From assembly GCA_038503035.1 (NCBI GenBank), contig JAVSML010001009.1:65836-129835 (forward strand): DNA of 64,000 bases, given 5' to 3'. This DNA comes from Crocodylus rhombifer (taxonomy: Eukaryota > Chordata > Crocodylia > Crocodylidae). Positions 21,023-33,710 of the stretch are shown one piece after another. Within the stretch, counting starts at the first letter, position 1. The number at the start of each line of letters is the position of its first letter. Position numbers and translations under genes: made by a program. The notes under the pieces were generated by a model. It was not told where the DNA came from. It did no database searches and was given only the letters and a program-made list of their open reading frames with translations.

Positions 21023-21648
21023 TGAGCAGTACTTGAGGGTGGGGAGAGGAGGAAATCAGAGAAAAGAGCACATTGAGTATGTGTTTAGGCCGTTGTGTTT
21101 GTGCCGTTGATTAGAAAAGTGACCATGTTTTATCTTAGCTGGAGCTTTGCAGGGTATGATCTTTCATTCCTAAAGATAAACTAAGAATGTATTACAAGGA
21201 GGGAAACACTCAGCCTGCTTAGTCCTGGGATGAATGACAATATTGAAAGATAAAATATGTTGGCAAATTTGAGGACAGAGCACTATGACTGGAAGGTTCT
21301 TGCTTCTTGACTGTGCTTTGCCTGGACTGACAAAGTCCCAACTTAGCTTGTTGACCTGAGCACAAAGTAGGATTCACATATTTACTTGTCCCTTTATTAG
21401 GCCACTTGGTTTTCTCCCGAGTGAGAGCTTTAATCGGTGAAGTCAGATTGTAAAGGCATTTAGGCACCTGCAGATGCAGGCCAACATTTGGTGGGATTTT
21501 CATAGTTGCCTCAGAACTTATCTTTATTAAATATCTTTGAAATTCTGGCCCTGAGTGCCTAGACATTGAGGCTTCCTGCTCTAGAAATACACCAATAGAT
21601 TAGAAAGAGATGGTGGGCAGGGGGAGCATTTTTTTTTTAGTTGTCTTT

Positions 21649-21922
21649 GGTCGCATCTATACAAGATGCTACGGTGCCATAGCGACACACTACAGTGCTG
21701 TATCATCCATTGGCAAAAACCGTGACGCCACCGCTACACCGGCGTAGCAATGCGTTCCCTCATTATAGCGCGTTGCTACAGCGATGTAGCGGTCAAAATA
21801 ACCATGTGCAGCCAGCGTGGCATAGTACAGGCTGTTATTGCACCATCTTTTAGTACTTCCAAAAGGAAGTACTAAATGATGACACAGTAAAAGGCACCAT
21901 ACGGCTATGTGTAGACATGCCC
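21649..21922. mobile_element. CpG-rich MITE, PIF/Harbinger-like
   Basis: The left end GGTCGCATCTATACAAGATG and the right end (reverse-complemented GGGCATGTCTACACATAGCC) are diverged inverted termini of about 30 bp. TTT flanks both ends, compatible with a 3-bp duplication but low in information. CpG is frequent inside (GCGACACAC, CCGGCGTAGC, GCGCGTTGC), unlike the surrounding AT-rich DNA. It contains the perfect hairpin at 21849-21876. No coding capacity. Confidence 0.6.
21849..21876. repeat. Perfect 12-bp hairpin in MITE
   Basis: TTTAGTACTTCC, AAAA loop, GGAAGTACTAAA; arms are exact reverse complements. Confidence 0.9.
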
Positions 21923-22672
21923 TTTTTGTCATTGTCACATTTGGGTTTTGATCTCCAGAGCACCACATAGGCATAGATTTAAAAGGTCACATGATAAAAA
22001 TTGTGCCTGTTCCATTTACAGCCCATTACTACTCTGAATTAGTATTTTTAACTACATGTTTTAGTGAGCTGTTTGGAATGAAAAGCGTTAAACAGAATAA
22101 GCAAGTACACAGGGAGTGGGAAAAAATCTCTTTGTAACTATGCTAGGAAAGCTTGCCTGTACCTGTCTGTCTATACATTGGTAAAGAACACAATCAATGT
22201 AAGCAGCAGGTATATAGTTTCAAACATCAAGAAACCATTAGCTACAGAATTTTGTATCTATGTTTTCACTTTATTGAGTTCCTAAAGTTGATATGTATTG
22301 GGTTTTGCATCTAACTTTAGTGCAACCTGTAACTTCATTCTGGCTTCCTAAGATCTGTATGGCATTAAGCAAAATATTTCCCCTTTGCTTATTTTCTATT
22401 CGTATTTACTTCTCCTAGTTCTTAGCTTCTAAGCAACTAATTACATTTCCATCCTTTTCTGTTTTAATGAATGGAGAGCTCTTCCCCACTTACCTTGCTA
22501 AATGCTCAGTGAAGCAGACCCCCTGGGATGCAACTTGAGGACAGAAGCTCACACCTGCTCAACACAGGTGACTGAAAAAAAGCAGTCTAAACTAAGTGAA
22601 AGCTGATGCTACAGCACTGGCAATTTCCCTCTGAGCACCTGGAAAATTTGTGCACTAGGGTGGAGCATTCAA

Positions 22673-22680
22673 TATAAATG
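22673..22680 (+). promoter_or_regulatory. Candidate TATA box for S100Z
   Basis: TATAAATG lies upstream of a possible short non-coding first exon ending in AGCAG before GTAGGA at 22746. S100 genes usually have an untranslated first exon. The spacing would put the start near 22704. This is an inference without transcript support; the true first exon may be elsewhere. Confidence 0.3.
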
Positions 22681-23128
22681 CGCAAACAAGTTAGGAATCA
22701 TTACCTGTTGACAATTACTTTCTTTGAACCCATTTGGATGAGCAGGTAGGAGAGTTTGTACTGGTCTAATATGCTTTATTTCTGGCTGTTTCCAGATTGC
22801 TGTACAAGTGTTTTCCTGTTTATTATGTGTAGCTTTGCGAACAGTTCAGCATAGATGCTCAAGAGAGCATTTTGTTTAACTGATCAGATCTGTTTTACAG
22901 GGCTGTTCTATGATGTCAGCAATGCAGTATTTTGTTTCAGTGTCATAGTCCAACACTGTTGATAGGTATTTGATTCTATAAATCAATAGAACACTTGCCC
23001 TTTTCAGTATTTACAGTAGTTTCTGTTTTCCAGCTGCTCCAGGTGATTCTCAGTTTCCTTTCACTAAGATTAAATGTTCTGTCTGATGAAAGCACAATGT
23101 CAATGATTTTTTTCCTCTGACCCATAGC

Positions 23129-23285
23129 TGTTCCACTCCCCAAGATGCCTACACAGCTGGAGAATGCTATGGACACCCTGATCCGGGTTTTTCACCATTA
23201 CTCAGGCAAAGAAGGAGACAAATACAAACTCAATAAAGGAGAACTCAAACAGCTCCTCACCAGTGAGCTCACTGAATTTCTCTCA
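23129..23285 (+). CDS. S100Z: S100Z exon with start codon
   Basis: The exon begins after AG at 23127-23128 with 16 bases of 5' UTR. Coding 23145-23285 is 47 codons ending LTEFLS. The donor GTAAGA begins at 23286. Confidence 0.9.
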
Positions 23286-25295
23286 GTAAGACAGTTTCAG
23301 TTATCTTTCAGTTTAATTATGTTTGGTTAATGTTTAACGGGTGGGAGAAATAGCTACTGAATCTACTGAAGCATAATGGAATGCTATTTCTTCGCATAGT
23401 CCAGTCTGAGCTATGACAGCTTCTACACTGCATACTCAAATGACAGTGGGTTTTTTCCAAAGTCAAAGAGGAGTTAGTATCAAGTATGCTGTTTGAGAAG
23501 TGTGTAGTTTGGTTTCCAGTGATTTGTTGCATGTGATGAAACCAAACAATCAGGTGCCCATTCTGCTTAGTCATCTTTGTTTTCCTGCAGGGAGGCCAAA
23601 TTCAGTTTAACATTGATAGAAAAAAATGATATGGTTAAAGCAGGTTGAAATCAATTTATTTGAGACTGAGTGTATACTAGACATCAATGGAACCCAATCC
23701 AATATATAGAGAGTCCTTTGGGCAAGTGCTTTAAGTATAGTACATCCAAGTGCTTCTGATCAGAATCAGAATATTTCCTGTCTTTTAGATCAGTGGGTCT
23801 CAGCCTCTTTAAATTCAAGGCACCACTTGAATAGCTCAAGGCTCCCTTCACTAGACTCAAGGCACCTCTTTGGAAAATGTCAGCTCATAGTTTTTGCTCA
23901 TTTACTGACTACAGAAAAATACTAAAGCAATTTTTCTTTTCCAAACAACTCAAAGAGACCAAAAGTCAGAATGCTTTTAACACTATGACATTTCCTATTT
24001 GAAATCTCTGGGTTTATTTTGTGAATCATATTGGCATACCTAACGGTATCCACATTGCAACGCCTCCTGTGGGACCCCGAAAGGATCTCAAGCTATCTCA
24101 GGGTGCCAGGGCACCCTGGTTGAGAACCACTGCTTTAGAGGCTTCTTTGGTCCCATAGGTATATGGTTCACATTTGTTCATAGGTTTATTGGAAATCCAT
24201 TATATTCTAAATATGATTTCCTATCTGTGCTTTTCATTGTAAGAGTCCTCAGTAATTGATAATTAATGGTATTTATTTGCTCACATTTACAATGTTCATC
24301 AATTATATAATACTGAAATGGTATGGAATAATGATTTCCTGCATAACTGAGTTCCCATGTTCTTTTAATGCTAAGAATTTTTTGTAGCCTGTAATAGGGA
24401 CAGCAGGATTTTTTTAAATCAATGTATCAATTTTTTAATTGGATTTTCTTTTTTTTAATCCTGTCTATTGTTTTATGAGAGGATGCTGCTACTCTTGTCC
24501 CTATTGAGCTCTTTACATGATGTGCATAATTTTTTTTTAATAATATACTTTATACAGTAAAACAGATAGTATAGGCTCTACTTTTGAAAGTGATCAGAAG
24601 TCAGTAGGTCATAAATCTAGTTGCTTCATTTAGGTGTCTATACTGGAACTCTGTTCCTTTGAAGATCTGACTCTGGGATTGGTTGCTGAGTAATATATTG
24701 AACGTCTACATCTATGCTTTTACCACTGTTAGTAGTGACATACTCATCCTGGGATAAGCATTTTGTACAGTTTGTATTTTTTAACAAATCCATTCCAAAA
24801 TTTATATTTTTTAAGAACTGGTTGAAAGAATTGCTAATAACTGAACTTTTAGCATATTGCTAAATTGTATTATCAGGTACATTAGAACTGTACATTCAAG
24901 ATTTGTACAGTTAAGTCAGTTTTCTTGTTAAAATGAATACAGATTTGAGAAACACTTACATAGTTAATGAAGTGTACAAGGTAAAACAGATTTCCTTGTA
25001 GCTCTGTGGGGCTACAGTACCTACCCTTGAGAGAACCCTTAAACATAACCTGCCTCAATGTTGTTTACATTAAGTTTTAAAGGAAAGGACCAGCAGCTCT
25101 AGGTTAATAAATGAAGGTTCTGTGTTTTCTTTCTAGTGCCAGAAGGATCCCCAGTTGGTTGATAAGATTATGAGAGATCTGGACACCAATAAAGACAATG
25201 AAGTGGATTTTAATGAGTTTGTGGTTCTGGTTGCTGCTTTGACTGTAGCATGCAATGATTTCTTTGAAGAACAACTAAAGAACACAGGAATTTAG
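23145..25295 (+). CDS. S100Z: S100Z, EF-hand calcium-binding protein (two coding exons)
   Basis: Coding exons 23145-23285 and 25137-25295, phase-0 junction, make a 99-residue protein, the usual S100Z length. Residues 20-33 form the N-terminal S100-type pseudo EF-hand (SGKEGDKYKLNKGE). Residues 63-74 form the canonical loop (D63, N65, D67, E69, D71, E74), with all liganding positions present. Helices 1 and 4 would form the dimer interface. The start is chosen because MPTQLE is the family N-terminus and the ATG lies 16 bases after an acceptor (CCCATAG, 23122-23128), which fits S100 genes having an untranslated first exon. S100Z is a small cytosolic dimer that changes shape on calcium binding; its partners are poorly defined. 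It lies upstream of CRHBP on the same strand, as in human. I see no disruption. Confidence 0.92.
23791..24132. mobile_element. hAT-like MITE in S100Z intron
   Basis: Termini CAGTGGGTCTCAGCC and GGTTGAGAACCACTG are inverted repeats. The octamers TTTTAGAT (23783-23790) and CTTTAGAG (24133-24140) are a diverged 8-bp duplication. Relatives occur at 32435-32598, 46400-46681 and 55266-55565; all share a core such as TATTTGAAATCTCTGGGTTTAT. Non-coding, with no transposase. Confidence 0.85.
25137..25295 (+). CDS. S100Z: S100Z terminal coding exon
   Basis: Acceptor TTTCTTTCTAG ends at 25136. The exon encodes CQKDPQLVDK, the canonical EF-hand loop and helix 4 (ALTVACNDFFEEQL), ending in TAG at 25293-25295. 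Confidence 0.92.
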   Translation, partial: CQKDPQLVDKIMRDLDTNKDNEVDFNEFVVLVAALTVACNDFFEEQLKNTGI

Positions 25296-26747
25296 AAATG
25301 ATAAGTAAATCAGTCCCTTAGACACCAATGTAACTGAAGCATGCTTAGCTGGTTAGCAGTCATCTGCATTTTGTGAATACAACTCTATCTTATGTTACCT
25401 TGTTAATGTAACCAAATACAAAAGATCAGATCACCAGCTAGAGTAAATTCCAGAGGACCTACATCAGTGTACACAACCTAAGGGTTTGGCCCTAAGTGTG
25501 TTCAGAGATTTAGTTCCTGCCTTTACCCCAGATATTTTTTTCAGCTCACTAAGACAAAGACTCCAGACCAACAGTTTCTTAAGGGTCACTCACCCTTTCT
25601 ACATGTTTGCTGCTTTACCATTGAGAAGACTGCCATCTCTACCTGCATGCACCCCAGTTTATTGACCAAATCTTTCCTGTTGAAAAATGGGGCTTTGTTG
25701 AAATGTAATGTATTCTGGAGGGGGAAGGAGATTATCCCATATCTGAAAGGGACCATTTGGAATGAAACATCATTAATTTTTGGATTTAGTTTTGAATTTT
25801 CTTTTTTAAAAACTCTATTTTTTGCAGAACAAAAGATTTGATCTTTTTGGCCCATTTCCATTTTTTCTGGGCCACCTTTTTAATTTCTCAATCCTTCCTT
25901 CATACGTACTAACAGGCTGCAGTTTCACCTACCTTCCATCCATTTAAGCAAGATGCTTTGCTGTTATTCAGCCTGTAATTATTGTTACTTCATATTCTCC
26001 AGTGTCACTTCTGTTGTGTTTATTCTGCTCCATTGTGCCAACCAGTCCCTTTCCTTGGCATAAATATTAACAAACTAAACAAATAGAGAACTCAGCATGC
26101 TAATTGTTGGGGTTGTGGAAGAAGTGGGTCTTCAGAGCAGCTGTAAATGAAACCATTTTCACTGTGGTGTGCCTTTACAGGGAGGAATCTAGGCTGTTGT
26201 AGAAGCTATTCTGGGATGACCTTAGGGTGAAGTCATACGTTACACTTAGACCATACTCAATCTGTTGAATATTAAGCAATATTAAAGTTAGAACTTTAAG
26301 GGTTAAGACCATTTCTTAGCTGCACTTCTCTGACTTGCCACTAAGAGGGCTGGCATGCAGGGGCATGGCTAGAAGCCAGGACATTTAGTCTCTCTCCCAG
26401 CTCTGGATAGGGTAGGGCTAGCAGCAGCACATTCTGCAATTCTGGAGGACTTCTGATTGCCACTTGATCACTGTGGAGCAGACTAAAGTTTCCCTAACAT
26501 GAGCTAGGTAGCACAGCTCAGAGTTAACCCTTGCCTGAAGTGGCATAACTTTGAGAAGCTCTAAGGGCATGTAGCATGACTTAACAAGCTTTAATATACA
26601 TATACTCTCATTTTAAGTACCTGTAGTGTGGTCTAAGTTTGATGGTAACTTTGCCCTACAGATGGTGGAGACACTCTGCTTTGTTCTTATAGATGCTTTA
26701 TATTTTGTGTCTTTATTTTCCTTGCTTTGTTGTTTTCCTTAGTCTAC

Positions 26748-26753
26748 AATAAA
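26748..26753 (+). terminator. Candidate polyadenylation signal of S100Z
   Basis: AATAAA, followed about 20-40 bases later by GT/T-rich sequence (GAGTGTATGACTTATTTTTTGTGT). It would give a 3' UTR of about 1.45 kb. No other strong hexamer was noticed between the stop codon and here. Confidence 0.5.
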
Positions 26754-27079
26754 AGACATCAGTACTGAGAGTGTATGACTTATTTTTTGTGTAAGGCGAG
26801 AAAATAATGACTTTGGATACAGTCTACTAAGATATGACTTAAGAATGGCTTAGATGAATAAGCTTTACCACCTCAGCCCCAAGCACCTTTTGCTAATTAA
26901 TAGAATATTTCCAATACACATTTTTATCACTGTAATTATGTATTGCCCCTCTAAGAATTGCAGTCTATAATTTTAGGAGACACTTGTTTCTGTCACAGAC
27001 CCAATGGGCGTGTCAAGGGGCAGTTGTTATTGCCAGGCCATTATCATCAGACAATGTAAAACACAGGCATTGCAGTGGT

Positions 27080-27438
27080 AGAGAGGTGGTCAACCCCTGT
27101 CCTGCAGGCCAGATTTTGTAGCTCTTGTGTCACCTGACCGACAGAGCTCCTCAGTGGTCTAGAAATGTGGTGGCAGGGGAGTGGTGATAATTAATGCTCC
27201 CACCATTCCCCCACTGCCAAATTTCTAAGCCCCATGGGCCAGATAACATGGCACAGCGAGCAGGTTGGGATGGAGGGAGTGAGTGGTCCTGATCCAGCAT
27301 GCATGGGGCCAGGGCTGGGGCCCAATTCAGCACATATTGTCCCAGCTGCACCCAATCAGGCCCATAGACCAATTCTAGCCCATAAACCAACACTGCAAGA
27401 CTCATTTGGCTCACTAGGCAACAAGGTTGGGTACTGCT
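27080..27438. mobile_element. hAT-like MITE
   Basis: The ends AGAGAGGTGGTCAACCCCTG and (reverse-complemented) AGCAGTACCCAACCTTGT are related. The flanks GCAGTGGT (27072-27079) and GCAGTGGC (27439-27446) match at 7 of 8. The GC-rich interior has no real ORF. Confidence 0.65.
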
Positions 27439-27811
27439 GCAGTGGCAGAAGAGGCAGAATGCATTGGACTTTGCAGTATATTTGGATGTCTTATGGTCAA
27501 CCTTTAGATAGGATTTACAGTATGAGAGTAGCCAAGAAAGTTTTCAATTTTTTTTAGCTTTTTGTCTCGGGTGATGTTATATATCTTGATTTAAATGGTA
27601 ATTTTACTTCCAGTGAGACCACAGTGGCAGGAAGGAAACACTAATTTGTAAAGCAAGGCTTCCTTTGTCACAACCACCTCTAGGTTTTCCAGAACACTTA
27701 ATGGTGCCCTAGTCCTTACCCATCCTCCAGGTCAGGAGAACATAAATCAGTATAAATCTCTAGACTAGGCTGCTCTGACCTTTATTATTTCCTAGGTTCA
27801 GCATTATTAGC

Positions 27812-28294
27812 CAAAGAGGGATGTCAACAGCATGGAGAGGGTCCAGAGGAGGCCACTCGTATGATCAGGGGACAACAGGGCAGGCCCTATGAGGACAGGC
27901 TACGGGACCTGAACCTGTTCAGCCTCCAGAAGAGAAGGCTGAGGGGGGATCTAGTGGCCTGTTACAAACTAGTCAAGGGGGTTCAGCAGGCAGCGGGGGA
28001 GTCACTGTTTCCCCGAGCACCGCCAGGAGTGACCAGGAATAACGGTCACAAGCTGGCAGAGGGTAGGTTTAGGTTAGATATCAGGAGGCGCTACTTCACG
28101 GTCAGGGCGGCTACGGTTTGGAACCAACTTCCAAGAGAAATGGTGCAGGCTCCTACCCTGGGGGTGTTTAAGAGGAGGTTAGATGCATATCTTGCTGGGG
28201 TCGTTTGACCCCAGTACTTTTTTCTGCCATGGCACGGGGTCGGACTAGATGATCTGCTCAGGTCCCTTCTGACCCTAGAAACTATGAAATTATG
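27812..28294 (+). mobile_element. CR1 LINE 3' end (copy b)
   Basis: A 5'-truncated copy starting in the RT C-terminal region (MERVQRR, 1-base shift near 27850). It then reads [41 protein letters not shown] and the CR1 3' UTR with the AAACTATGAAATTATG tail. Very close to 835-1308. Confidence 0.92.
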
Positions 28295-31200
28295 AAAAGC
28301 TTGGTGTAGGGTCACCCAATTAGGACCAGTTTATCTATTATTAGTTTTGACTAAGAGGCCTTTGGAAATAATCTACAAAACTGGGAAAGCTGCTACTCTC
28401 TAATTAGACACTTGGTAAAGCAGCCTGCTTCCTGATGAAAACTGCAAAATCACAGCTAGCCGGGGTGTGAATATACAGTTAACAGGGGAATAGCTATTCC
28501 ATGCAACAGCCATTCAATCTGAATTATAAGGGGATCAGTGTTACCTAGTCTTCCTCTGAATAGGGCTTTATTGCAGATGACCTGTATGAATTAACAGGGA
28601 ATGACTCAAATGAAATGAAAAAGAAGTTTTATAGGACCCCAAAATTACAAAGACAACTGTCAAATTCTGTCAGCCTTTAAAAAAAACCCCAAAAACCCAA
28701 CCACAAAACCACATTACTTTTTTGAGATGAGTCTAGAGACCAAACAATAAAAGAAAATAGCCCAAATAGCATAGCACAACTGAGTGAGTACATTTAGTTA
28801 CTGTTGCCACCTAAGCCTGGACCAGCTGCGCACGCAGTTTGTTCTCCGGTGTAAACTGAAACCACCTCTAAATATTGTCAAAAGGGCTGTTTCTGCTTGG
28901 TTTTGAACAGTGTTTTGATAACCACTACACTACAAAAACTAAAATGACCTTCTGGGCAAGCTATGAGTGGCCAGAAAGTGGGGAGGATCATCCACCTTCC
29001 CTCTTCTGAGCTGTGAGGAAGGAGAGTTAAACTGTGATCATGGTAGAACCTGGATCACTCATAGCTAGGTGGTTCACAACAGGCTTAATTTTCATTGGAT
29101 TGCTGAGTTAGAAATAGTGTAAGTCCGTTGCTGTTTGTTGCAGGATTTACTTAAAAGGTGCCACCTTCTCACCTCAATCAGTGTACTTCAGTGGTCCCAC
29201 CAAGTTTTTTTTTTTCCCTGAAGCTCAGTTTGCCCTCAGATACTTTACAAACTCTCATCTTTGCAGGGAAGTTAGGAACTTAACCCTGTGAAATATCTAG
29301 GTTTCATTGTATTGGCTATACATCATGGATGATTCCCTAACACCAGAACCATTCTTGTTTGGCCAGCAGCATCAGCTTCCTGGGCCTCCCTGAGCTGAGG
29401 ATACACTGCAGTGACCTGTTTCAAGCAATATCTGCACACACAGATTTCTTTAAATCTTTAAACATGACAGCACAATCCTATCTGTTAACAAGATATATCC
29501 AAGTGAGGGACAAAGACAAACTGAAGATTTATCTATTTACTTTAATTAAATTTCTCCTACCTTCACAAATTTAGAAACCATTTTTTACTTTATAACTGAA
29601 GAGTAAGCCTGCTTACCTGTTTATTTTTCCCATCAAAAAACTCTCAGCTCTTGAGAGGCCACATAATTAGTGTTTAAATGAGAGAGATGCTTTTATCAGA
29701 ATGCATCTGAAAAATCAATAGAAAGGTAAATACTACTTGCAGTCTAATAATGCATAGTTACAATTGAAGTAAAAAAAATACACTGACATGAAAAAAGTTC
29801 CTTGTTTCTTTGTGCATTTCAACAAATATGTGGTAGATGCTTAGAAGACAAATTACATTAACTTGAGAGACCTAGACATTGACATTTACCTTTATTTCAG
29901 TTTAAATGAAACTTTTAAGTAGCATTCATAGAAATGACAGAATTGATGCAGCTGGATGCACCACAAATCTAGGGAAATAGGCTTTTAATGTTTTCAGGTA
30001 CTAGAGATCTTGATAAGCTGCTCAATGACGTCAGCCTAGTGACGACTCCCTTCAAACAAAGTAGTCCTTTTGTACACTGATTTACTAAGTAAATCCACCA
30101 GAAAGAAACACCTTACTCATTCTGTTGCAGGTGTCAAAGGCTCAAGAGATATTAGTGTTCAAAATGAATTGTAATAACCATCATTTTACAAAAGCACCTT
30201 TTGATCATAAATAAGAGCAACCTGGTGTTGACTGAAAGAAGCACAAAGACTGGAGTTGTAGGAGGACATAGTAATGATCTGTTAAAGAAAATACTGGCAG
30301 ATCTTTTTTTCCCTTGGACAATTAGATACAAGTTTTAGTAATTGCATTCCATCAAATGTCATTAAAGAAATAATTGAAAATTATTGCCTGGGAACATTAT
30401 ATGATTACAGTCATGCATCTGGTTCGACACTCAGTTGAAAGGGGCACCTTATATACGATATTACAAAATAGTGTGCTGTGAAATGAATTAATTATGCAAA
30501 TTAGGGCATATGCCATAGTGAGTTAATATAGCTTACAGAGTGTGCTTATGATTCATTTTGCCAATTTACTTCAAAGCCTCTTACAAGGAGGTTTCTTTCT
30601 CTTTTTTCATGATAAAGAAATCTGAGGCAACCTGTAACCTTTAAATGTTTAATGGGCTATATTGTGGCAATCAGGAGCTATGCCGTATCTCATTTAGGGT
30701 ATTATGTTGATGCCTTTGCTTATGCTGATCAGTACCTTACTCACTCTACTGATAGTACAATTTATTTCAATGAGAGCATTTATAGAGTGCCAAGCAAGGC
30801 AAGCATATCTGCATCTGGGCCTTGATTACTTGCATTTTTGTATAGAATGCTGATGTTTTACACTTCATCATGTCCCATCACCCTCCATCATTGTAGGATG
30901 TAGGATTATATTTTGCCCTACATATTATAGAACGGCCTATATCCAGTCCTGTTTCCAGAATGATTTTTAGAAATGATGATTGACTAGGCAACCTCAACAT
31001 TTCTCTTTCCGTTAGAAACAAGAGGTGTGTGTTGATGCTGGAAGGGTGGGGGAGGTTGGGAAGAGGAGAAGGAGGTTGCCGATCCATAATAAGGGGCCTA
31101 TATGTCCACTGAACACCACAGTAGTTCCTATCTTGCATACAGACCAGGGAGCAGCCTGGAAAAGAAGCAGTTATCTCACAGTATAGTGCTCCTGTATGCA

Positions 31201-32434
31201 AACCCCAATAGTCAAGCTGAGATGGGTGCAGGTGCTGTATTCTGCACCTAGCTGGAGACACTCAGCCACTCTCAGATTTAAGCACAAAGATGCTGGTTGA
31301 GAGGTCAGTCATAAATCTGCCTTGGAAATCAGATACCCATGCATCTTAAGGTTTTTGACTGACAGGAAGGTTTGTTACACCACGATGTGACATTATCTGC
31401 ATGTCTAACAAGGTTTCTGAATGACAGTTTAACAGTTAATAAATTCTTCCCAAGGAATAATTAAGTCTGTTGAATAGCACTGCAGTATTTGGAAAAAAAA
31501 ACAGTAGCACTGTCAATTATATCTTTCTCCTGGTATATGATACCAGATGAGAGATGATATCTTTTGTTTAGCATCTGCTAATATACTTTCTAAACTAGCT
31601 CAATCCAGGGCCTCTCCCAAGAGTTACAGCATCTCAGGCTACACAGCCTGGATAGCAGCCTGGGTAACGTATAAAACGAACTGGACCAAATATCCAGTCA
31701 TTCAAGCTCAAGTTGCTTAAAATACAACTATCTATCCTTTCTAATATTTAGCCTCTAAAACTCCACCCACGTTAATAAAAATAAAAGTTTATGAAGTGGG
31801 AGAAATATTATGTAGAAATAGACAATAAGGATATGCTGTTTTAGGAGGGTGGGGTACAGTGAATAAAATGCCACACCATGCTAGGGTGTTGCTCAGATCC
31901 TTTTAAGAGTACTGTGGATGCTACGCAATATTATCACTGTTACATATGCAAACACCTGTACCTGATTCATAAAATAAACTCAACAGAAGCCGTTTACAGA
32001 CATTACATTTTTCTAGGTTTAATCCGGACTTCAGACATCACTATATACCCATGGACTTGGGTAGTCTGAATTAAAATTGGGTCAAGTCTGAATGAACTAA
32101 TCCTCACTGAATGAAGATTAAAGTTAATGCATACTAGGGCAGTCCAAAATAGGCCATTTAAATTGTATTAATTAACATGCCATATCTGTTAGGTATCTAA
32201 GGCTTGCTAACACTTGTACCCACCACCAGGTGTAGCAAGTGAGTGCAGCTTTGTGGCCCTGATTGAGAGTGGTGGGCAGTGTCCTGTGCCCCTGCCCCTC
32301 TCTACTGCAGAAATGCATGAAAACCTCTCTAATGGTCAATGATCATCTATTAACCCTTAATTCAAACTGAAATTTGATTTCAACTGTATGATACAAATCA
32401 GTTAACACAATTTGGAAAATGATGAGCACATCTA
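28295..32434. other. Intergenic, AT-rich, no gene seen
   Basis: No splice-framed exon, RNA gene or clear transposon recognised. Open frames are short and of random composition. Confidence 0.45.
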
Positions 32435-32598
32435 TAGAGCTGTCAAATAAGAATCCATAGGGTCAAAAGCATTCTGCTCTGTTGCGCTCTTTCTGAGTTT
32501 TTTTTTGCAATAGAAGAATTGTTCGATTATTTTTCCAGTCATAAAATGAATGAAAAATGAGAGCTATCATTTTCCAAGAGGTGCCTTGAGAACCCAGC
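32435..32598. mobile_element. Fragment of the 23791-type hAT MITE, inverted
   Basis: Shared with 55390-55560: CAAATA-GAATCCA, GCATTCTG-CTGTTG, GCTCTTTCTGAGTT, ATTATTTTTCCAGTCATAAAATGAATGAA and GAGGTGCCTTGAG. Both termini are missing. Confidence 0.7.
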
Positions 32599-33483
32599 TA
32601 GTTGCATTTAAAGCTCTTTTTTCCCCACCATAGGCCCAATCCTGCAGGTTTCACACAAAATTCCTGGTGATATCACTGCCCCAGAACTGATATTCCAACA
32701 CTTGCTAATCAATGCTCCTTGTGCCAGATCTCACAGTACCACATGTGAGGGGCACATCTGGGAATACATTGCCAAGAGGAAAAATACACACATTTAAAAT
32801 AGCAGAGTTACTCTTACAGAACATTGATTGTTTTCTGTGATCTTTCTAATGAAACTTCTTTTTTCCCAGAGTGTTAACCAGACAGCAAAACCTTACAAAG
32901 TTCTGGCTACTGTGCTATATTTGCACAAAGCATCAAAAAGGATGTTTTTGCATGACTAGCTTAAACTATTTAATTTTTCCTCTTTCTTTTATAACACACA
33001 TTTGGACAAGGAAAAGAAACAATGCAATGTAGGTGCTCAGTCATCCATTACAATACTGGATTGCGAACAGCATTATCAAACCAAACAGTTGGCAAACAAG
33101 AATATGTAGCACATTTACAGAAAAGATTCCAATGAGTTTGTTCAAATATGCTTAGAGGATATTTATAATCAGAGTGCTCTGTATGGCTATTTCCACAGTG
33201 CTGTAAAAGACAGAAAAAGAATTGGGAGAATTTGGAAGGAGACAAAGTCAGTGAGGAAAAGGGAACAGCACACAAGGACCCAGATTCCAAGATATGGAGG
33301 TTCCTGGCCTTGCCCCTTTACTTGGTGTCAAACTGATCACATTTGAGGTTCAGGAAGTAATTTCCCTTGCAGCTGATTAGCATGGACTGTGAGACTTTTT
33401 TTCTTCCCCTTAATTCAGGAAGGAGGGGTGAGGGGTCATGGTCTGCTTCCTTGGATCTTTCAAAGCTTATTTTAACATCTTTT
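32599..33483. other. Intergenic, no gene seen
   Basis: Nothing supportable; the open frame on the minus strand at 33048-33290 has no recognisable domain. Confidence 0.4.
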
Positions 33484-33518
33484 GCAGCAGTAGGATACAG
33501 ACAGTATCCTACTGCTGC
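33484..33518. repeat. Perfect 15-bp inverted repeat (hairpin)
   Basis: GCAGCAGTAGGATAC, AGACA loop, GTATCCTACTGCTGC; arms are exact reverse complements. Too short for an ordinary miRNA precursor stem. Confidence 0.9.
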
Positions 33519-33609
33519 TTTACCTGTGGCAGGATAGGATGTTCTTAGTGTTTTTGGACTGTTTACCTGGTAGCTGTGTTGTGTAGCTTTACAAATAAGT
33601 TAAACAAGT

Positions 33610-33710
33610 ACTTCTATGGAATGGTTTGGAAGGAAGCAGTCCTAACTTGAGCAGGGGTTGGACTAAATGATAGCCTATTTTGCTATGTTCTCTGATTATC
33701 ATATGCCATT
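33610..33710 (+). mobile_element. CR1 3'-UTR fragment
   Basis: GCAGTCCTAACTTGAGCAGGGGTTGGACTAAATGATAGCC resembles the CR1 3' UTR (compare 14590-14620). Ends are approximate. Confidence 0.65.

Noticed and set aside
33484..33518. MicroRNA precursor
   Set aside because: A 15-bp stem with a 5-base loop is too short for a normal miRNA hairpin.
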